Assembly (NCBI GenBank): GCA_003222935.1
Contig: QHXL01000307.1
Location: forward strand, 1 to 14,073
Direction: 5' to 3'
Length of the DNA stretch: 14,073 nucleotides
Source of the DNA: Acidobacteriota bacterium
GTDB taxonomy: Bacteria; Acidobacteriota; Blastocatellia; Pyrinomonadales; Pyrinomonadaceae
Below, piece after piece: positions 1 to 4,735 of the stretch. The notes beneath the pieces were generated by a model. That model did no database searches, was not told where the DNA came from, and saw nothing but the letters and a program-made list of their open reading frames with translations. Position numbers and translations under genes: made by a program. Numbering within the stretch: the stretch's first letter is position 1; each line of letters opens with the position of its first letter.

Positions 1-16
1 GTAATCTGTGGATTGA
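1..16. repeat. Edge of a CACAGATTACG-type dispersed repeat
   Basis: The first 13 bases of the window (gtaatctgtggat) are identical to positions 12726-12738, the outer end of the right arm of the inverted repeat upstream of purB. The copy is cut by the window edge and ends just before the stop codon of the PilZ gene. A 13-base match could be chance, but both copies lie directly beside a gene end and share the unusual string taatctgtgga. The rest of the element would be expected to the left of this window. Confidence 0.4.
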
Positions 17-17
17 T

Positions 18-413
18 CTATTCGGTTGACGTCTCGGGATCGGTGGCGGCGGGTTGTTCATCAGCGACCCAGGATACAAACAATCGCAACCAGTTTTCGG
101 TTGGCTCGGCTATCTGGACACCGACTCGAGCTGTGCCGTAGATCGCCGGCGCGGTTCTAATCACGATCGCTGTTACTTCGATTGGCGCGCCATCGGGACG
201 ATGAGCGCGAAGATAAAGACGCTCGCCTCGATTGACTTTCTGATTGAGGTGGAATAGTGCGCCTGAGGTTGAAATGTCGTCAGTCTCGGTGGGTTCACTC
301 CACGCTGATCCATCTTCTGCTCGACCCGAAATTACGATCGGCAGACGCAGGGCCATGCGGAGCGCGAAACGTCGTTCTTCATTGTTGTAGGGCGTGCTCA
401 TGGTTGATAACAC
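18..413 (-). CDS. PilZ-domain protein
   Basis: A small single-domain PilZ protein of 131 residues, probably a cytoplasmic cyclic-di-GMP-binding adaptor. The N-terminal arginine cluster (ERRFALRMALRLP, residues 13-25) fits the RxxxR part of the PilZ motif, and DISTSGALF (residues 46-54) fits the D/NxSxxG part. These two are the nucleotide-contacting elements in known PilZ domains. Almost nothing lies outside the domain, so no output function can be read. The gene follows the acyl-CoA dehydrogenase gene by 16 bases on the same strand, so the two are probably co-transcribed. The GTG start at 413 has an AGAGG 13 bases upstream. A second possible start is ATG at 401 (127 residues), which has no good ribosome site. 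The family call is firm; the start and actual c-di-GMP binding are less so. Confidence 0.85.
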   Translation of the reverse strand: MLSTMSTPYNNEERRFALRMALRLPIVISGRAEDGSAWSEPTETDDISTSGALFHLNQKVNRGERLYLRAHRPDGAPIEVTAIVIRTAPAIYGTARVGVQIAEPTENWLRLFVSWVADEQPAATDPETSTE

Positions 414-429
414 TGTGATTGGGTAACCT

Positions 430-1338
430 CTAGGATGAGTGCGACTGTCGTGCCTCCTTGTCCTTGTTCCAATCGTAAAACCCGGTCCCAGTTTTCTTCC
501 CTAGTTTGCCTTCACTTACCATTCGTCGCAATACGTCGGGGGGTCGAAACGTTTCCGTTCCCAGTTCACGATGTAGATACTCGGCAATGTTGAGGCGGAC
601 ATCAAGTCCGACTAGATCCGTAAGTTTCAGCGGGCCCATCGGGTGGTTGTAGCCCAGTTCCATTGCAGTGTCGATATCCTGGGCACTTGCGACGCCTTGT
701 TCCAGCATGCGCATAGCTTCCAACCCAAGCGCTACCCCAAGTCGACTCGAAGCAAATCCGGGTACGTCTTTTACCACGATCGGTTCCTTACGCAACTGCC
801 GGCCAACTGCTGTAACCGTTTCGATCGTAGTCTCGCTCGTCTCTGATCCAACCACCACTTCCACCAAACGCATAAGGTGGACGGGGTTGAAAAAATGCAT
901 TCCGATGACGTTCTCCGGACGCTTCGAAACGCGGGCTATCTCAGTGATCGACAGCGACGACGTATTACTCGCGAAAATGAATTGACGGTCAGACGCGACC
1001 TCGAGCTGACGAAGTATTTCTCTTTTCAGATCCAGCTTTTCCGGGGCCGCCTCGATAATCAAATCGGCGGCGGCACAATCGTCCAGAATTGTAGTGCCGC
1101 GGATCTGTTGTAGAGTTCGCTCGGAGTCGGCTTCGGTGAGCTTGCCAAGTTGAATTCCCTTGGCAAGGTTCTTCTCTATTGAGTTAATCCCGCGTGCCAA
1201 CGACTCTCGATCGACATCGCGAAGGAGAACTCGAAACCCGGCAGAACCAGCGATCTGCGCAATACCATGCCCCATGGTTCCTGCGCCGATCACTGCGATG
1301 GTTTCAATAGTTTGCGAACCGCTTCCTAGCGTACTCAT
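430..1338 (-). CDS. 3-hydroxyacyl-CoA (3-hydroxybutyryl-CoA) dehydrogenase
   Basis: NAD-dependent oxidation of 3-hydroxyacyl-CoA to 3-oxoacyl-CoA, or the reverse, in fatty-acid or butyrate-type metabolism; a soluble enzyme. The 302 residues cover the whole single-function family. The Rossmann motif GAGTMGHG is at 18-25, NTSSLSITE at 125-133 (catalytic Ser127), HFFNPVHLMRLVEVV at 148-162 (His148 and Glu160, the catalytic pair), and the C-terminal dimer-domain signature NHPMGPLKLTDLVGLDV at 231-247. Position 198, equivalent to Asn208 of the human short-chain enzyme, is Ser within PGFASSRLG; I recall Ser here in the FadB2/PaaH-like branch. The ATG at 1338 is preceded directly by GAGAG, with AAAGGA 15 bases upstream. 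It is transcribed away from trxB and probably together with the PilZ gene. Chain-length preference cannot be read from the sequence. Confidence 0.92.
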   Translation of the reverse strand: MSTLGSGSQTIETIAVIGAGTMGHGIAQIAGSAGFRVLLRDVDRESLARGINSIEKNLAKGIQLGKLTEADSERTLQQIRGTTILDDCAAADLIIEAAPEKLDLKREILRQLEVASDRQFIFASNTSSLSITEIARVSKRPENVIGMHFFNPVHLMRLVEVVVGSETSETTIETVTAVGRQLRKEPIVVKDVPGFASSRLGVALGLEAMRMLEQGVASAQDIDTAMELGYNHPMGPLKLTDLVGLDVRLNIAEYLHRELGTETFRPPDVLRRMVSEGKLGKKTGTGFYDWNKDKEARQSHSS

Positions 1339-1515
1339 CTCTCAATGAACCGATCCTTTAAACTGAGCATTACATAAATAAGGTCGGTTCGACTACCGTA
1401 AGTAACCGTAGTTATACTATACGCTCAACCGAAAAGGCTATACTCTCTTGCTTTCTAGGCCAAATATTTACGCTTCAATAGCTTAACTATCCGCGAAGGA
1501 GATTCAGCGTTAGTA
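1339..1515. promoter_or_regulatory. Divergent intergenic region between the acyl-CoA dehydrogenase gene and trxB
   Basis: This 177-base stretch is visibly richer in A and T than the genes around it and must hold the start signals of two outward-facing genes. For trxB, the hexamer TATACT occurs at 1413-1418 and again at 1439-1444, but neither has a convincing -35 box at 16-18 bases. An AAGGAG ribosome site lies at 1496-1501, 14 bases before the trxB ATG, which is rather far. For the minus-strand gene only a poor -10-like string was found. No operator or riboswitch was recognised. Confidence 0.3.
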
Positions 1516-2574
1516 ATGGACACCGAAATTCTCAAAAAAGATGTCGTCATCATCGGCTCAGGACCCGCCGGATTGACTGCCGCGATCTACTCGGCACGCG
1601 CAAATCTGAATCCTCTCGTAGTGGACGCCCCGGCTAACACAGCGAAGCAAACGACGCCCGGTGGTCAATTGATGATCACCACGGAAGTGGAAAACTATCC
1701 AGGCTTTGCAGAAGGAATCCAGGGCCCCGAGTTGATGGAAGAGTTTCGCAAACAAGCGTTGCGATTTGGCACTGAGTTTTTAGAAACGTGGATCACTGAA
1801 GTCGATCTTAGTGAAAGGCCGTTCAAGCTCTATACATTGATTATCGCGTCAGGAGCTTCAGCAAAGTGGCTGGGCATTCCAGGGGAAGCGAAAGTGCCAG
1901 ACGGATTTGGCGGCAATGGTGTTTCCGCGTGTGCAACTTGCGACGGTCCCTTACCCGCGTTTCGAAACAAAGTTCTCGTTGTTGTCGGTGGCGGCGATAC
2001 CGCGATGGAAGAAGCAACCTTCCTCACCCGCTACGCTGCAAAAGTTTATGTCGTACATCGTCGCGACAAGTTGCGAGCTTCGAAGATCATGCAGGAAAAG
2101 GCCTTTCATAACGAAAAGATAGAGTTTGTTTGGAACAGCGGCGTTGAGGAGATACTCGGAACGCCCGAGGACGGTGTCACAGGTGTCAGACTCAGCAATC
2201 TGCAAACTGGTGAGGAAAGAACCTTTCCGTGTGCTGGTGTGTTTGTAGCCATCGGACACAAGCCAAACACTGAACTGTTCAAAGGCCAACTGGACATGGA
2301 CGAAGTCGGCTACCTCCTAACTAGCGGCCAGTCGACAGCTACAAATATTCCGGGTGTCTTCGCGTGTGGTGATGTGCAGGACTCAGTTTACCGACAGGCC
2401 ATTACGGCGGCGGGAACAGGATGTATGTCAGCCATCGATGCGGAACGTTTCCTGGATCACCTGCCGGTTGCGATGCCGAGTGGAGATGAAGTTACCGTCG
2501 ACGGTGAACACATCACGCCCGATCACCAAGCGATCATCACGGCTGATGGGCATATGATTTCGAACAAAAGCTAA
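1516..2574 (+). CDS. trxB: Thioredoxin reductase (NADPH, FAD), with an internal gap
   Basis: Low-molecular-weight thioredoxin reductase, passing electrons from NADPH through FAD and a cysteine pair to thioredoxin in the cytoplasm. Seen: FAD-binding GSGPAG (14-19), GGQL (49-52), EVENYPGF (57-64), redox-active CATC (139-142) in the usual VSACATCDG context, NADPH-binding GGGDTA (158-163) and HRR (181-183), and the closing FAD motif GDV followed by [12 protein letters not shown] (285-304). Two oddities: between RPFKL and LIIASGA (103-114) only Y and T remain, whereas E. coli TrxB has about nine more residues there; and about 39 extra residues follow the usual end near 313. The gap is in frame, so the protein is open throughout. 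Activity is uncertain because a beta-hairpin of the FAD domain is shortened. It converges with the HxlR-family gene, 53 bases apart. Confidence 0.9.
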   Translation: MDTEILKKDVVIIGSGPAGLTAAIYSARANLNPLVVDAPANTAKQTTPGGQLMITTEVENYPGFAEGIQGPELMEEFRKQALRFGTEFLETWITEVDLSERPFKLYTLIIASGASAKWLGIPGEAKVPDGFGGNGVSACATCDGPLPAFRNKVLVVVGGGDTAMEEATFLTRYAAKVYVVHRRDKLRASKIMQEKAFHNEKIEFVWNSGVEEILGTPEDGVTGVRLSNLQTGEERTFPCAGVFVAIGHKPNTELFKGQLDMDEVGYLLTSGQSTATNIPGVFACGDVQDSVYRQAITAAGTGCMSAIDAERFLDHLPVAMPSGDEVTVDGEHITPDHQAIITADGHMISNKS

Positions 2575-2627
2575 TACTCGGGTCCAGGACCGTATCGCGT
2601 TAGCTTCGGGTGGACCAGCAAGTAGGT

Positions 2628-3086
2628 TTATAGAAGAATTATCGAGTCGTCCGAATCGCGGCGCGGGTGAATTGGTCGTTGTTCTGTAGCAGGTTCGAGG
2701 TCAACTCGATACTCATTCTTCGGACATGCTTCGCAGTAAGCCCCTAAACGCTTCTTCCGATCTTCACACTCATTACATTCAAGAGCTAAGCCAAGCTTGC
2801 GTAGCGATTCGAGCAAAGGAAGCAGCAAACGTCCACGGTCTGTGAGGGCATATTGAATGTGCCTCGAATTGCCGCCATAGGTGGATCGATCGATCAAACC
2901 GTCTTTCTCCATGTCGCGCACGCGCCCAAGTAAAGTCCGGCTGCTGATCGGGTAAAGATTGCTTAGCAACTCCATCGTCCGTTTTGGTCCTGACACTAAT
3001 TCTCGCACGACAAGCATCGTCCACTTATCACCGAGCATTTGTAGTGCTCCGGTGATCGGACAACCATCGAGATCGCGTCGAATCAT
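2628..3086 (-). CDS. HxlR-family winged-helix regulator with CxxC-x10-CxxC tail
   Basis: A DNA-binding transcription regulator of the HxlR/MarR-like winged-helix type. The family pattern is clear: Cys9-Pro10, GDKWTMLVVREL (19-30), GPKRTMELL (33-41), SSRTLLGRVRDMEKDGLI (48-65), and a wing ending in YALTDRGRLLLPLL (79-92). Cys9 sits where the redox-sensing cysteine is found in HypR-like members. Unlike typical members of 110-130 residues, this one has 152 and carries CNEC (104-107) and CEAC (118-121), a possible zinc or redox site, then a polar acidic tail. The ATG overlaps the TGA of the response regulator by four bases and has no purine-rich ribosome site, so translation probably depends on coupling. 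It converges with trxB, making a thiol-stress role plausible but unproven. Confidence 0.88.
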   Translation of the reverse strand: MIRRDLDGCPITGALQMLGDKWTMLVVRELVSGPKRTMELLSNLYPISSRTLLGRVRDMEKDGLIDRSTYGGNSRHIQYALTDRGRLLLPLLESLRKLGLALECNECEDRKKRLGAYCEACPKNEYRVDLEPATEQRPIHPRRDSDDSIILL

Positions 3087-4636
3087 TGCAAGGTCTTGGA
3101 GATGCTGGTTTCAATCTTCTCTGTGTTTTGGTCTGTGTTCTCTGTGTCTCTGTGGTGAAAGTAGACGAGACAAATACTCACCACAGAGACACAGAGAACA
3201 CAGAGTAAGCACAGAGATTTCCAAATGGTGTAAGTTTTGATCTTTGAGTTAAGCGTCGTCGCGTTCATCCCCAGGAGTCGAGCTGCGCGTGATTGATGAC
3301 CACCAGTTTGATCCAGTGCACGCCTTATCAAGTCGATCTCGAACCGTCGAACTTCTTCATAGAAATTGATGCCCCGACCAATGTCGCCAACCGCAGCATT
3401 GCTGGCGCCGTTCTGCGACGACGATACAACTGATTTTGGATCGCTAATCTCAGGACGCAAACATTCTTTTGTGATCTCGTCACCGGGAGCGATTACTACT
3501 GCACGTTCGATCGTGTTCTCAAGTTCACGCACATTTCCGGGCCAGGAGTACGATTCGAGCATTGCCAAAACTTCGGGTGCCATCTGCTCCGACACAATGC
3601 GACCGTTCTCTTCGTTGTACTTCTGAACAAAGTGCTGGGCGAGCGGCAGGATATCTTCGTTTCGATCGCGCAACGGCGGTAGCTCGATAGGCACTACGGC
3701 AAGCCGGTAGTAAAGGTCTTCACGAAATCCTCCTTGCCGCACTGCTTCCTTTAGATCGATATTGGTCGCAGCAATGATTCGCACGTCGACGCGTCGTGGC
3801 GAAGTGTCGCCCAGCGGTGTGAACTCGCGCTCCTGAATAACTCGAAGCAGACGAACTTGAGTCTCGGGTGGAATGTCGCCAATCTCATCGAGGAAGATCG
3901 ACCCACCATCAGCAACCTCGAACAGTCCCTTCTTGGCGGCAATGGCGCCGGTGAATGCGCCACGAGTGTGGCCAAACAACTCCGACTCCAGTAGCTCTGA
4001 AGGAATATTTGAACTGTTGACCGTTACAAAAGGACGGCCCGCGCGTGTACTTGCTTCGTGAATTGCTTTTGCGATCAGCTCTTTTCCGGTGCCACTCTCG
4101 CCCGTAATCAAAACTGTCGACCGTGCCGGTGCTACCTGTTCAACCAATCGGAAAACTTCCTGCATCAGATCAGAGCGGCCTACGATCTCGCCACGATCCA
4201 CTGCTTTGCTCATCGCTCGACGCAGCGTACGTCGTTCTTCTTCTTTACGCCGACGCTTGATGCCGGCTGCAATAGTCGCTGTTATCTGTTCGTTCTGAAA
4301 CGGCTTGCGAATACAGCCGAAGGCGCCCCGCTCCCACGCAGCAATTGCGGTGTCGAACGTTGCGTAAGCAGTAATCATCACGATCACAGCTTCCGAATCC
4401 ATCTTTAAAAATTCTTCGAGGGCGCGTAAGCCTCCGATACCAGGCATTGAGACGTCGAGCAAGACGACGTCTAACGCACGCCGACCGTATGCTTCGAGAC
4501 CTTCCTCGCCAGTCTTCGCCAGATCCACGCGATAGCCTTCGGCGGTAAGGAGCGTTTCGAGGACCTCTCGCATTATCTCCTCATCGTCGACAACGAGAAC
4601 GGATCCTTTTTTTGTACTGCGTTTTTCTGTCTTCAT
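3083..4636 (-). CDS. NtrC-family sigma-54-activating response regulator with repeat-derived C-terminus
   Basis: A response regulator that, once phosphorylated, would hydrolyse ATP and open sigma-54 promoters. Receiver domain about 11-125: acidic pair Asp17-Asp18, phospho-acceptor Asp61 (DVSMPG), Thr89, Lys111 (RKPF). AAA+ domain about 150-385: Walker A GESGTGKE (179-186), GAFTGA sigma-54 contact loop (226-231), Walker B GGSIFLDEIGD (244-254), FREDLYYRL (304-312), WPGNVREL (365-372). Fis-type helix-turn-helix about 428-471. All catalytic motifs are intact. After TLNSKIKTYTI (461-471), where relatives normally end within a few residues, 46 more residues are read through an inverted repeat, including a hydrophobic cysteine-rich stretch at 475-493. 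The sensor kinase gene lies upstream with a terminator-like hairpin between. The ATG at 4636 lacks a clear ribosome site. Targets are unknown; no -24/-12 promoter was found in the window. Confidence 0.93.
   Translation of the reverse strand: MKTEKRSTKKGSVLVVDDEEIMREVLETLLTAEGYRVDLAKTGEEGLEAYGRRALDVVLLDVSMPGIGGLRALEEFLKMDSEAVIVMITAYATFDTAIAAWERGAFGCIRKPFQNEQITATIAAGIKRRRKEEERRTLRRAMSKAVDRGEIVGRSDLMQEVFRLVEQVAPARSTVLITGESGTGKELIAKAIHEASTRAGRPFVTVNSSNIPSELLESELFGHTRGAFTGAIAAKKGLFEVADGGSIFLDEIGDIPPETQVRLLRVIQEREFTPLGDTSPRRVDVRIIAATNIDLKEAVRQGGFREDLYYRLAVVPIELPPLRDRNEDILPLAQHFVQKYNEENGRIVSEQMAPEVLAMLESYSWPGNVRELENTIERAVVIAPGDEITKECLRPEISDPKSVVSSSQNGASNAAVGDIGRGINFYEEVRRFEIDLIRRALDQTGGHQSRAARLLGMNATTLNSKIKTYTIWKSLCLLCVLCVSVVSICLVYFHHRDTENTDQNTEKIETSISKTLQ
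3118..3217. repeat. CACAGAG-type inverted-repeat element
   Basis: A perfect 27-base inverted repeat (3132-3158 against 3178-3204) with a 19-base loop. It continues outward imperfectly to TCTCTGTG at 3118-3125 and its partner at 3210-3217. Both arms consist of repeated CACAGAG units read in opposite directions, a composition unlike the surrounding genes. The RNA would fold into a long hairpin. The element lies inside the 3' end of the response-regulator gene and is translated; it ends about 30 bases before the HxlR start. I recall similar CACAGAG strings between genes in many environmental bacteria, but no source was checked. No transposase gene is nearby. Confidence 0.9.
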
Positions 4637-4678
4637 CTAATCAAAGGTTGAGAACATAGTTTAGCCAGTTCACCTTGT

Positions 4679-4707
4679 AAAACAAAAGGCCTGGCTACAA
4701 CCAGACC
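4679..4707 (-). terminator. Rho-independent terminator or attenuator between kinase and regulator
   Basis: On the minus strand a 7-base-pair stem (GGTCTGG pairing with CCAGGCC, including one G-U pair) closes a 6-base loop and is followed by TTTTGTTTTAC. This is the layout of an intrinsic terminator. It starts 29 bases after the kinase stop codon and ends 43 bases before the regulator start. The opposite strand has no T-run after the hairpin, so it acts only in the direction of these genes. It may set regulator expression below that of the kinase or imply a separate promoter for the regulator. Confidence 0.6.
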
Positions 4708-4735
4708 CACAGTTTCCAACGGTTGGTTTGTTGAA

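Noticed and set aside
643..1113. Plus-strand open frames opposite the acyl-CoA dehydrogenase gene
   Set aside because: They are antisense to a gene with full family motifs and show no recognisable protein features; the same applies to the antisense frames opposite the kinase, regulator and barrel genes.
2581..2616. GGTCCA and TGGACC as a shared terminator between trxB and the HxlR gene
   Set aside because: The six-base arms are 24 bases apart and no T-run follows, so the structure is weak; no other terminator was seen in this 53-base gap.
3118..3217. CRISPR array from the repeated CACAGAG units
   Set aside because: The units are about 7-9 bases, abut one another and are arranged as an inverted pair; there are no unique spacers and no cas genes.
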